In this document: positions 1 through 9,439 of the stretch, piece by piece
Position numbering within the stretch: the first letter of the stretch is position 1
How the letters are laid out: each line of letters begins with the position of its first letter
Origin: Jimgerdemannia flammicorona
Lineage: Eukaryota; Mucoromycota; Endogonomycetes; Endogonales; Endogonaceae
Direction: 5' to 3'
Length of the DNA stretch: 15,063 bases
Assembly (NCBI GenBank): GCA_003990745.1
Contig: RBNI01003862.1
Span: forward strand, 1-15,063
Notes under the pieces: model-generated
Told to the model about the DNA's origin: nothing
What the model saw: only the letters and a program-made list of their open reading frames with translations
Database searches by the model: none
Program-made: the position numbers and the translations under genes

Positions 1-3000
1 CCCCACTTCTTTCCAATGAAAGACCACTTTGTCAAACACCATCTCCACCCACCTACCACTCTATCTACAGATCTCTTCTACCAGCTGGCAACATCACCTA
101 CCCTGGATACCCCACCCAATCTACCACCCCATCAGTAGATCTCCCACCAATGCCTCCTACCTCAATAACTTCTCCTGCATCCCAATTTGTCACCCTTCCT
201 CAAAACCAAAGAGTCAATGCCCTGCCAACCCTACCCACACTGCTATAACCCACCCTACTGTGAGCTACCCATTGCTGACACTGCCCACCAATCTAGATTT
301 CAAATCCTCCCAGTGACCTCTCTCTCCTTCCAGCCTCTGTTCTATACCCAGCCTGGCCCCTATAGCTATCCAAAAGTCCCCCAATACCTCATACTCTCCC
401 AGCCAATGTTGGTGTCTGCACAACTCCCCCAGCTTGCCCTACATTATAACACTCCTCACAATCCAGCTGGCCACCATCCACCAGATGCCTAGCACGGAAA
501 TTCAACATAACATTCCTCTACAGCATTTGCCACCAAACTACCCAGAACTTGGGAGGAAGCCACCTCTGTACCTCAGCACTCCAGGACCAGATTCCTGCCC
601 AGTCCCACTTCTCACCAATCCCCACTACCTGCCAACTCCTTGGCCAAAGATCTTGGCCAAGTCCTTGCTGACACTCCACTCCATCACTAATGTCAAACTC
701 AGTAAGCAGAGATCTCTCTAGAAGCAGTCAGTTCCATTGCCACATAGCAGAGCCCCACACCACCTCTCCCTCATTGCTACACTAGTGTAGGCCTATCTGG
801 TGCACTCCATCCACCACTCCCCACCAGAAGCCCTTATACTGCATCTGTCGGCTTCTATTCAGACCCACCAGAGAGAATAAATCCCCTGAGGACCCTTGAG
901 GGGAGAATCTCATCTCCCATACTTTCTGCATCAGTGGTACCCAACCTCCTCCCTGCAGTTCCACTGCCCTTTTCAACCACCAAGCTCGCAGACAGTATAG
1001 CTGCTTTGAGAAATCTACCAGACCTAGGCCTCCCCTAATCCCTGGCTCCACAAGGCTATCCTAACTGATCTGGGACCTTCTTCCTGCCCAAATCCAATCC
1101 CTAGCCAGTTTCATCAGCCTCTTCACCACCCAGGCTAGAAAGTCTAAGTGATATACCACATACCACAGCTTGGGGAATCAGTAGACATTCAAGATCGATA
1201 CCTGCCCCACCAGGGAGATATGATGACCCCCCAAACCTCTAAAAACCTCCCTCCAAACTGCTACCCTCCTCTCCCCTCATATCTATGGTAAGACTGACCC
1301 ATATACAGAAAGGAAGATACTGAGATACCTCACTACCTCTCCTGTGGGGACAATTGTTCCAATGATGTCCCCTCCTACTAGTCCATTCCCGAACACCATT
1401 GTCTCACACTTATGCTAGTTGAGTTTCACCCCAGAGTGTACCTCATACCATTCCACCATTTCCTTAAGCACCTCTACATCTGTCACTGATCCAAGTCCAA
1501 CTACCATATCATCAGCAAAGGCCCCCACCTTCCACACTATACTATATACAGAGAGCCCAGCCACCTTCCTGCAGATCCTATCCATCAAAGACTCCAGTGA
1601 AAGGGCATAAACGATAGGAGACAGTGGGTCTCCTTGAGGAACCCCTCTTTCCAAGGGAAATGCCAAACCCCTGTGATCATTACACAACAATGCTGCCCTA
1701 CTGCCCTCCAAAAACTTCAATATAAAAGCCCTAAACTATGGTGGAACACCAATTCTATCCAGTACCTTGCCCAGCCATACCTGCCAAACATGGTCCTAAG
1801 CCTTTTCCTGGTCCAGAAAGACCAGTCTACCATCCAATCTACAAGCCCAGGCTCCTTCTATAATACCATGCACCCAGGCAGATAAGTCTACCTCCTATAA
1901 AGCCCCACTGCTCCTCACCCAGCACCTGTTGAGCAACCTTCTGTAGCCTCACAACAATCACCTTAGTCACTATCTTCCAGTCCATATCCAGAAGCATGAT
2001 TGGCCTCCAGTTCTTCCAGTCCTCCTACCTACTCTTGTCTTTATACAGTAAGGCCACCAGCCCCCAAGTCCTGCTCTCCAACCCTTTTGCCATTCAGAAG
2101 AACATGATCACAGAGGGCTGCCATCTCTCCTAACACCTCAGGAACTCTTGCCATCTTCTTCCAGAAGTCCCAAGGTAACCCATCCTCTCCTGGTGCTGTC
2201 CCAAGCTTAGTTGCTGCAAGGACCCCTTGGATCTCCTCCTTCTAGACTAGTAAGATCAGGTCACCCAGTCTCTCTACCTGCAGTGACTCCCACTCTTCCA
2301 GGGTGTCACCAATTGCCTCTTCCTCTGCACCCCCTTCTACAGACCCCACCATCTCTCCTTCAAAACTCCTAAGATCTGTTGCATACTGTGTACTATATTC
2401 CCCTCTGCATCCAAGACCCCATCCCACTGATATCGCACTCTTCTAGCTTTGAGGATTCTAGACAAGTATCTAGTAGGCCACTCCCCCTCCTCTAGCTCCT
2501 GCCACTGTAACCTGGCAGCCATCCCTCGCATATGAATCTCTTCCTCCTCTCTCCACACCTGTTGCAGTTCCACTACCTCCAATTTCATCTGCTCTAACCT
2601 CCAATCATCCATCTTAATAGAAGAAAGCAAGTCTGCCCATTCCATCTGCAATCTCATCAGCCTATTTGAAGCACACCTTATGTGCTTCCTCCTCTGTCTC
2701 CCAGTCTCTCTACCAGCTCCTCCCCAATAGACCCTTGCAGCCTCCTTCAACCTCATCCACCGGACATCCACAGACAAACTCTTATGCCTCCAAAGAGGAA
2801 CCTTTGCCTGTACATCCTCCACCAATGAGTCCCACAACCCCTTCTTAGCCAGCAGGGAGGAGTTGAGGTGCTAATGTCTGGGTCCATCTCCACTCCCCCC
2901 AAACTGCCTCTGTCCCAACAGTCCCCAGTAATCAGACCACAGGCACCACTCCACCTCCAAAGTCTTCCAAATATCAGTACCCCAACATTTGGCTGTCAGT

Positions 3001-3600
3001 ATCCAGTCAATCCTCATATCTAAGCCATTCACCCAATATGTGTAGACCCTGGTATTGCCCCACCATGTTCTGCCCATATCACCTAAGGAGCTGAGATTCT
3101 CCACCTCCTCCTATGCCACCACTCCTCTCACCTGCATTTCTCTCTCTATCAATCCTATCTAGATGTGGATCCCAAACCATATTAAAATTACCACTCAGAA
3201 TATTGACTCCTTCCTCCAAGAGAATACCCTCCTCCAGTAGCTTCTTAATCTATATAATCCTCTCACCCCTAACTACAGGGCAGTAACATGAGCCCACCCT
3301 CACCAATTCCCACCCTGGCTGGTCCCAATCTCCCCAGACCAATCGATCACCCCAGCTCCTGATTCCCCTCAGGTCTCCTCTACTCTTCTTCACCAGAATC
3401 ACCACTTTGCCAAACCAAGCAGTAGCCCCACCCCATTCTCTAGTCCACTCCATCTGATCATCCTCATCCTTACACCATATATCCTACAGCAAAAAGAGAT
3501 CAGCCTCCAATCTCTTGAGCCAGGTAAAAATGTTCTTACACTGCCCAGATCCCCTTAACCTATTCACATTCAAAGAGAAAATGTTGGTTGTACTATTCAT
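1..3600 (-). pseudogene. LINE ORF2 (endonuclease / reverse transcriptase), copy A, 3' partial
   Basis: The minus-strand reading starts at the ATG at 3598-3600 (MNSTTNIFSLNVN). The endonuclease part lies at about 3600-2870 and keeps the GDFN, RID and SDH motifs in pieces. A linker follows (about 2840-2340). The reverse-transcriptase domain lies at about 2300-1200, with RGVPQGDPLSP and the catalytic FADD at 1508-1519. The C-terminal part runs to the edge, with a CxxC remnant near 430-470. Lesions include TAG for Gln early in the endonuclease (LLQD became LL-stop-D), a TAG for Trp near 2345 followed by a frameshift, TAG for Trp at 1415-1417, TAG near 795, TGA near 745, and a 2-base deletion in the zinc motif near 405. 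At 2424-2426 it keeps TGG (Trp), where copy C has its first TGA, so it helps reconstruct the family sequence. Confidence 0.85.
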
Positions 3601-3631
3601 AAGAAATAATGTTATACATCATACAAATCCT
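3601..3631 (-). other. ORF1-ORF2 gap of copy A, 31 bases
   Basis: The gap between the ORF1 stop and the ORF2 ATG is exactly 31 bases, the same as in copy C (11474-11504), although the sequence has diverged. It contains an out-of-frame ATG pair whose short reading frame crosses the ORF2 start and ends at a TAG two codons in. Conserved spacing fits translation of ORF2 by re-initiation after ORF1, as known for some LINEs; that mechanism is inferred. Confidence 0.5.
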
Positions 3632-5659
3632 CTACAAATCCACATTCAACTCCTCCTGTGCCAAGTCCAAGTTACGTTCTGCAGCTAGTTCTTTCTTCTC
3701 AGCTTCCTGTGCCTTCAACCCTCCCAGTAGTTCAGCTATTGCCCCATCCTCTCTCTCCTCAAAGTCCTCACAATACTCTAGACAGGCCTCCTACCAGAGC
3801 TGCAAACCATGATGCTCTGCCTAACAGTAGGCAGCCTGCTCACCAGCAACAACCGCCAGCTCCTCCTCTCACATCTTATCAACCTCATATTCCTCCTCCT
3901 CCATGAAAATCACAAGAATCTCCACCTTCAGCACCTCCACCACCCCATTGCCATGCAGAATCCATGCCCACTGCTCCTCAGGCATCATATGTAGGTCCAC
4001 TTCTCCCAACTCTTCAGCTGCGAGGTTATCCATCACCTTACTCATCCACAGCAGGTTCCCCACCTCCTTCCCTCCCAGAATCCCTGGCCGCCCTGCATCC
4101 AACATGGTGGTATCAGCTCCTACACTGGCAGCCTCATCCCACTTCTCCTCAGGGACATCCACCAGTTCATCCTCATCAACCACTACCACCTGGCCCCCTT
4201 TTGCCACATCAGGGACCCCAAAGTGCACTTGCTGGGCCCCCTGCATCACCACATCCACTGTTGTCTCTCTCTTCACAACTGGGCCCCTCCTGATAAGAGA
4301 GGGGGGAGTGGCATCCAAATCATGCTCCCAGACTTTGAATGTACCATCTGCATAGAGGTTCTTGCTCTGCACCTTCCCTGCTCCTTCCTTGTTTGCCTTT
4401 ACCTCCCTTTCTCCTTTACTAGCCCAGACACTGGCTTTGATGCCCTCAGATACCTCAGCCCTATTTACCATCTTCTTTGCCCCTCCTTTCATACTCACCA
4501 ATAGCTCCCTCTGCCTCCTGCACCCCTGGGCCTGCTCCCACTGCCCCTTGTCAGTATGAATATGCTTCTCCTCAATAATCTTCAGATGCGTTGACTCCTC
4601 AAACACTCTCCAGACCTTTGCCCTCCTCTCAACTGCACCACTCAACTCCTCCAGAGCCTCTATCAAGTTCTCTTTCTCCTCTTCACTCCCTCTCATCCTC
4701 ATCACCCTACAGACAAAAGCCCCCCACATCAGCACTGAGGGCCAGTCACTCATCTTCCCTGTGGCCTCCCTTCCTGCCAGTCTGATCCTCAAATCCACAT
4801 CACCTGTCCTAATAGAGGTCCCCTCCCATACCTGGAAACCAATATCCACTACATCCCCATACTCTGCCATCACCTCCTCCACCCTCCTCCTAGTCTCCTC
4901 CTTCATCACCATAGGCACCCCCTTCACCAGCAGCTATACCACCCTGGGGTCCCACCTCAGGCAGTACACCATAGGGACCACTACCTTCCCAACCACCACT
5001 CCAGTCTTCAGAGCCTCTTCCAGTAGACCCGCCTCCTCAAAGCCCACCTCAACCCCTTCCAGACCCTTCAGAAACTTCACCAATACTGCCCCAGCCATCT
5101 GCTTCAAGATAAGCCCCAAGACCATCCTTGCTGTCACTGCTAAGCCTTGGAAGCCCAGTGTCACTGCAAACTCCAAGATCGATTTCCTGAGTAATGGTGC
5201 AACTGCCAGCCCTGTTACACCATCAGCCAGGTCCTCCTTCTGCATTGGGAACCCCTGCCCCACTCCGCTATCAGCTGTCACATCTCTTTTTTTTTCTTGA
5301 TTCTCTGTTACACTTCCATCAGCAGTCCCATCCCCAGCCACAGCACCTCCAGTACCTACACTTGCACCCCCCACCTGAGTACCTCCCCCCCTCTCTAGGC
5401 TTACCTTGCCCTTCCCTACAGCAGCACCAGCCCTAGATCCAGCCAGCCATCCACTCCCCTTCACCTTATCTGCAAAGCTTGGGAGACCAGTCCTTCCCCC
5501 ATGGCTACCAGATACTAGTCTACCTCCAGAGTCCTCACTACCTTTTGATCCTCTAAAGGCCCCCATCCCCAGGCCATAACTCCTTCTCACATTCTGCCAG
5601 CTGAAAGCCCCAGGTCTGCCTGACCCAGCATGCCTGTCAGAACTCTTCCTTGAAGACAT
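3632..5659 (-). pseudogene. LINE ORF1 (RNA-binding protein), copy A, four in-frame stops
   Basis: This is the decayed partner of the intact ORF1 at 9440-11473. Its frame is kept over 675 codons against 677 in copy C, with no net frameshift. It is read from the ATG at 5659 (MSSRKSSDRHAG) to TAG at 3632-3634. In-frame stops are TAG at 4931-4933 (Gln CAG in copy C), TGA at 3869-3871, and two TAGs further on, one replacing a Trp codon and one a Gln codon. They split it into readable pieces of 241 residues (Gly-rich N-terminus and start of the core) and 352 residues (RRM-like core and acidic C-terminal part). The missing changes are mostly C-to-T or G-to-A. Keeping length while collecting only point stops suggests mutation of a once-intact copy rather than rearrangement. 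Confidence 0.85.
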
Positions 5660-5868
5660 TTGTATAGTACCTTTTCTCTGAGTTGTGTCAAAAAACCATT
5701 GCTTGAAGTTGGTGTAATGTGAATTGTACAGGAGAAATGTGGCCCTGACCCAGCGTACCCATCAGAACTCTTGCTTGAAGACATTTATATAGTACCTTTT
5801 CTCTGAGTTGTGTCGAAAAGCTGTTGCTTGAAGTTGGTATAACATGAATTGTACAGGAGAAAGATAGC
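5619..5868 (-). repeat. Two-unit 125-bp tandem repeat at the 5' end of copy A (leader plus ORF1 start)
   Basis: Two tandem units (about 5619-5743 and 5744-5868) are offset by 125 bases. Each holds about 78 bases of leader followed by the ORF1 ATG (5659 and 5784) and the first roughly 13 codons (MSSSKSSDGYAG in the outer unit, MSSRKSSDRHAG in the inner). Because 125 is not a multiple of 3, the outer ATG opens a different frame: a 65-residue reading frame from 5784 to 5587 that overlaps the true ORF1 start. The arrangement resembles the monomer-type 5' ends known from mouse L1, where repeats carry promoter activity; that role is only a possibility here. Copy C has a single unit. Confidence 0.85.
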
Positions 5869-6012
5869 AATTGTCTTCAAAATCTCTTTCAGAATCTCTT
5901 CAAAATCTTTATTGAAACTCCTTTCTAAATTGCATGTTGTTTGTAATCTGAGGAATGAGGGTGAGGGAGGTGGAGAAATACATGAGGGTTGTGTAAGAGA
6001 AGTGAAACACAA
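5869..6012. other. Short spacer left of the tandem repeat, with a small direct repeat
   Basis: No gene is visible. A 12-base direct repeat (TCTTCAAAATCT) occurs at 5874-5885 and 5897-5908, directly upstream of the 5' end of copy A. The rest (5910-6012) is unremarkable A/G-rich DNA. It could be the pre-insertion flank of copy A. Confidence 0.5.
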
Positions 6013-6088
6013 GAGGAGTAGAATGCAGTGAGGAAAGCTCCAGATTGCAAACATAAGTATAAGTATAAGCACAAGCTTTACTCTGCTC

Positions 6089-6119
6089 AGCTGATAGCTA
6101 ATATCATATAATATCAGCT
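6089..6119. repeat. Inverted repeat in tandem unit 1
   Basis: 8-base arms (AGCTGATA at 6089-6096 and TATCAGCT at 6112-6119) flank a 15-base AT-rich loop. It is the counterpart of the tighter palindrome in unit 2. Confidence 0.55.
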
Positions 6120-6404
6120 TATTATCAGCTTGTCAGACTGAGCTTGTCCAGGCTTGCTAGTGCAAGGCTTGCAAAGTCTGGCTTATGCAAATCTTGCTCA
6201 AACATCACTTGCAAATCTTGTACAAACACACCACAAACCTCACTCAAACACACTACAAATCTCACTTAAATATTGTTGCAAACCTCACTCAATTGGGGCT
6301 TATGCAGAATATGATAAAGCACATAGAGAGGAGTGGAATGCAGTGAGAAAAGCTTTAGATTGCAAGTGTAAGCATAAGTATAAGCTTTGCCCCACTCAGT
6401 TAAT

Positions 6405-6428
6405 AGCTGATATCACATAATATCAGCT
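6405..6428. repeat. Perfect 9-bp inverted repeat in tandem unit 2
   Basis: Arms AGCTGATAT (6405-6413) and ATATCAGCT (6420-6428) flank a 6-base loop and could form a hairpin. It lies at the matching place in both tandem units, so it is part of the repeat rather than a chance palindrome. No function can be assigned. Confidence 0.65.
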
Positions 6429-6680
6429 TATATACACATCATATCAGCTTGCTTGTCCAGGCTTGCAAGTACAAGGCTTGCAAAGCCTGGCTTATACAAA
6501 TTTTGCTCAAACATCACTTGCAAATCTTGCTTTAATCTTGCTTGCAAATCTCACTCAAACTTCACTGCAAATCTCACTGCAAATCTCGCTCAAATATACC
6601 ACAAACCTCACTCAAATGTTATTGCAAACCTTGCTCAATCAGGGCTTATGCCAAACATGCTGAATTATGTAGAATATACT

Positions 6681-7012
6681 GAATCTCCAAAGTGTGTTTG
6701 CTGTTTGCAGTTGCATGATAAGTACTAGTTCACCACCTGTGTGTATTTATTCATCCATCCTCTGTCTACAATCAATCTTTGGCTATTACACCATACACTA
6801 CCACCTCACTGCTCTCCATCTCACTATCCCCCAGCTTGCTGACTCCTGTTCCAGACCCCACAGTTTCTGGCTTTCCCCACCACTCACTGCCCCCCCCCAA
6901 CTCTCTACCCTCTAGTTCACTGTCCCCCCAGCTCATTTCCCAGTTCACCACTCCCTAGCTTGCCACTTCCTAGCCACTTTCCAGCTCTTGGCCTCCCACT
7001 CAAGCTCCCAGT
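6681..7012. other. C-rich spacer with degenerate short repeats, no gene seen
   Basis: The stretch after about 6820 is pyrimidine-rich. It contains loosely repeated words such as CAGTTCACCACTCCC, TAGCTTGCCACTTCC and CCAGCTC, plus a run of nine C residues near 6890-6898. The longest frame (6694-6915, 73 codons) looks like low-complexity translation and has no recognisable domain. It ends where similarity to the LINE ORF2 begins (about 7013), so it is the left flank of copy B. Confidence 0.5.
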
Positions 7013-8948
7013 GGTGTGGAGTAGCAGGAGTTTATAAGAGGTTGGCTCATTAGGGATGGCACAGCTTGGGTGTATGGAGTTATTGAAGGGGTATGAGTCT
7101 GTGGACTAGATGGTCAACTTGTCTTCCTGGATCAGGAGAAGGCATATGACTGGGTTCAGCAGGTCTGGCTGGCAAAGGTATTGGATAAGATTGGTGTACC
7201 TCACTAGTTCTGATTAGTAATGGTCAGCCTACTGGAAAGGAGTAAGACTGTACTTATGTGTAATAGATACAGAGAGGTAGTATTCCCCCTGGGGAGGGGC
7301 ATGCCCCAGGGAGATCCACTATCTCCTATTCTGTATACTCTTTCCCTAGAGCCTTTGATGGATAGGATTAGAAGGAGGATAGTCAGGCTCTCAGTTTATG
7401 AAATTGGGTGAAAAGTTGAATTCTTTGCAGATGACATTGTGATTGGCCTGAGATTAATTGTTGATGTCAAAGAGCTCAGGAAGACAGTGGTACACTCTGG
7501 GGCTAAACTCAATTAGCATAAGTGTGAAATGATAGTATTGGATAATAGTCTAGTAAGAGGGGATGTCATTGGAACAATTGTCCCTATGGGAGAGACAGTG
7601 TAGTACTTGGGTATCTATCTATCAGTATATGAGTCAGTCCTATCAAGACATTGGTGGGAGCAGTAAGTTGCAATCTGGGGAGAGGCCCTGCAGAGTTAGA
7701 GAGGATACCACTTGTCTCTGGTGGGGCATGGTTCGATTTTGAATATCTACTGGATGCTGAAGATGTGGTATTTGGCTTATCACCTGGACTTCCCAGCCTG
7801 GGTGATGAAGAGACTGATGAAACTGGCCAAGGGGTGGATCTGGGCTAGGAGAAGGAGTCAGATCATCTGGGAGGTCTTGTCTTTACCAGTGGCTAGAGAG
7901 GGCCTTGGGCTGGTTGATTTTCTGAAGAAGCTGTATGGCCTGAGAGTATGGTGGCTGAAGAGAGTGGTGGAGTTGAGAGGGGGTAGCTGGGTTCTCCTGA
8001 TACAGAAGGTCTGAGAGATGAGGTCCTCACCAAGAAGCTCTACAGAAGATCTACTGTCCTTGGTTGGGCTTCAGATCAATGGACATATGCAGTACAAGGG
8101 CTTCTGGTGAGGAATAGTAGATGGAGCATACTGCATTAGAATCTGCTGATGGGGAAATAAAGAGGAGGTACCTTAGGATCTGGCAATGTAGAGATAGGAC
8201 AGAGTATTGTTGGGGGGCATTCCTCTGATTGATTTTGATATTAGCAATAAGATCAAGTATCAGAGGGACCCAGAGCAGGCTCTATAGTCCAGAGGATGGC
8301 AGTTGGTGGGTATTGGAGAGGAGTAGAATTGAAATAGGATTTGGGCCTAGAGTGCTGAGGTATGACAGTAGATGCTGCCAAAGTACTGAGTGGTTTGGTG
8401 GTATATACTATAGAGGAATGTCATGCTCAACTTCTGCTCAGACCACTTTATCAAGGGGGGAAGCTTTGACTGTGAGGAGTGCCACAATGTGAGACAGGAG
8501 GGGGGATTTGTACAGATACCAGAATATTGACTAGGAGAGTATAAGATACTTAGTGACTTTTGGTTAGTAGTTGGGAATCGATTGAGTATCATATATAAGA
8601 GAGATGGCAAGTGGGGTCAGTGGGGGATAGACTGGTGAGGGGGGTGGGAAAGGAGTGGCTTACTTTAGGTTGGGCATTGGCAGTTTGGGTGGGTTGACAG
8701 GTCACTAGTTGTTTGTTTTTGAGGAAGAGAGGAGCCTGGGTTTGGGGATGAGACTGTTGAGATGGTAAGAATTAATGGAGGACATTATGATGGGCTGGTG
8801 GCTTGGCTGGGGTCTGTAAGATGGTCAGAGACATCACTTGATAGAGAAAATCTATAGGCAGAGTGGAGAGAGGATTGGGGTTATAGGTGGTAAAGTGGTC
8901 TTCAAATGTGAAAGTATGAGAGGAGACTCTCTTATGGGGATTGGATAG
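7013..8948 (+). pseudogene. LINE ORF2 remnant (reverse transcriptase to C-terminus), copy B
   Basis: The remnant begins after the reverse-transcriptase fingers. It keeps recognisable motif A (FLDQEKAYD near 7125), RGMPQGDPLSPILY near 7295-7335, the catalytic FADD at 7424-7435 and YLGI near 7610, followed by the thumb and connection part (LPVAREGLGLVDF, 7880-7920). Stops are frequent: TAG and TGA near 7205-7216, TGA for Trp near 7410, TAG for Trp at 7514-7516, TGA for Trp near 8012 and 8108. There are also frame changes and a 12-base in-frame deletion before VHSGAKLN. It keeps TGG at 8763-8765, matching the second TGA of copy C, and then runs about 60 codons further (with extra stops) to TAG at 8946-8948, the likely family ORF2 end. 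The product would not be functional. Confidence 0.82.
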
Positions 8949-9040
8949 TGGGTTGAAATCCTGTAACTGTAACTATAATAATATAGACTATTAATAAATA
9001 GTGAAGTCTAAGTAACTATAAAAAAAAAAAAAAAAAAAAA
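8949..9040 (+). terminator. 3' UTR, polyadenylation signal and A tail of copy B
   Basis: About 70 bases of AT-rich 3' UTR (with repeated GTAACT/AACTATA words) follow the ORF2 stop. AATAAA lies at 8993-8998, 22 bases before a pure A run at 9020-9040. The order is that of a polyadenylated transcript copied back into DNA. The signal match is exact; its use is inferred. Confidence 0.75.
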
Positions 9041-9359
9041 TCAAATGTCTAATTTCTCTGATTTATATTTCTAATTCAGATCAACCATCATACTATATAA
9101 AATAACTCATAAAAAATGAAGTCCTAACTTAGTCACTATATAGCTAATAAATTTATATAAATATTTAGTATATATTTAGAGTAAATAAACCTAAGAGCAA
9201 AATAGTTCAAAATAAAGAAGTATGAGAACTAGTAAGCCTGCAGGTAGATATACTTCAAACTCACCCATTCCTGTATCTGAGGACTCTGAGGGGTCAAAGA
9301 AGATTAAGTATTTAAGATAAAGAAATCTACTATACTTCTACTATTAAGTGTCTATTATG
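9041..9359. other. AT-rich spacer between copies B and C, no gene seen
   Basis: This stretch is strongly AT-rich up to about 9220 (TATATAAATATTTAG-like), then less so. One 32-codon frame (9222-9320, MRTSKPAGRYTSNS...) reads like a plausible protein start but ends quickly and matches nothing I recognise. It separates the poly(A) of B from the 5' end of C by about 320 bases, so it is both the right flank of B and the left flank of C. Confidence 0.5.
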
Positions 9360-9439
9360 TTCATCTCCACTATAATTCACGTTACACACACTTTTACAAC
9401 ACACTTTCAAGTCGTTTATTGGAGAAAGATACTAAGAAA
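9360..9439 (+). promoter_or_regulatory. Probable 5' UTR / internal promoter region of copy C
   Basis: The 80 bases before the ORF1 ATG align with the leader units of copy A (shared ATAATTCACGTTACAC-like block, then GAGAAA...ACTA...AAATG). LINEs normally carry an internal promoter in this position. No TATA box or defined element can be named. The leader is unusually short if it is complete. Confidence 0.5.

Larger units (their letters stand above)
1..5865 (-). mobile_element. LINE copy A, near full length, decayed, 3' end beyond window
   Basis: This is a non-LTR retrotransposon on the minus strand, the same family as the copies at 7013-9040 and 9360-15063. Reading leftwards it has a duplicated 5' end, ORF1 (5659 to 3632), a 31-base gap and ORF2 (3600 to beyond position 1). 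The whole stretch is C-rich on the plus strand because the coding strand is very G-rich. Several in-frame stops and a few small deletions show it is dead. Comparison with copy B places the end of ORF2, the 3' UTR and any poly(A) tail just outside the left edge, so target-site duplications cannot be tested. The 5' boundary is approximate; it is where similarity to copy C's leader fades. Confidence 0.9.
6013..6680. repeat. Tandem repeat, two units of about 315 and 350 bp, with internal minisatellite
   Basis: Unit 1 starts at 6013 (GAGGAGTAGAATGCAGTGAG) and unit 2 at 6328 (GAGGAGTGGAATGCAGTGAG), a 315-base offset, and the two remain closely similar by eye throughout. Shared blocks in order are an ATAAGTATAAG stretch, an AT-rich inverted repeat with two TATCAGCTT words, a GCTTGTCCAGGCTTGC block, then several copies of a 15-20 base core (GCAAAYCTYRCTCAAA-like). 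The final GGCTTATG block sits 30 bases further along in unit 2, consistent with expansion of the core repeat. There is no coding potential, no poly(A) tail and no terminal inverted repeats, so a satellite/minisatellite remnant fits better than a SINE or MITE. Confidence 0.8.
7013..9040 (+). mobile_element. LINE copy B, 5'-truncated and decayed, with poly(A) tail
   Basis: Similarity to copy C begins near 7013, matching C at about 13200 inside the reverse transcriptase, and continues to a 3' UTR and a 21-base A tract at 9020-9040. 5' truncation with an A-rich 3' end is the usual result of incomplete target-primed reverse transcription. It is the only copy in the window whose 3' end is seen, so it defines the family's terminus. 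The bases after the tract (TCAAATGTC...) do not clearly match those left of 7013, so no target-site duplication could be identified. Confidence 0.88.

Noticed and set aside
3903..5300. Open frames on the plus strand over copy A (for example 3903-4355 and 4761-5300), rich in Ser, Pro and Thr
   Set aside because: They lie opposite the LINE ORF1 and reflect its G-rich coding strand; no domain is visible and the minus-strand frame aligns with the intact copy.
6013..6680. CRISPR array, SINE or MITE
   Set aside because: There are no regular short repeats with unique spacers, no tRNA-like A/B boxes or poly(A) end, and no terminal inverted repeats flanking a unit; it is a tandem duplication.
6996..9064. 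Target-site duplication around copy B
   Set aside because: The sequences beside the junctions (before 7013 and after 9040) share only a few bases by eye, not enough to call.
9222..9320. 32-codon reading frame in the AT-rich spacer
   Set aside because: It is short, ends quickly and has no recognisable domain; it may be a fragment of another element but this cannot be supported.
9419..9439. ORF1 starting seven codons earlier at 9419
   Set aside because: The codon there is TTG, not ATG. The ATG at 9440 has a better context and matches the start of copy A.
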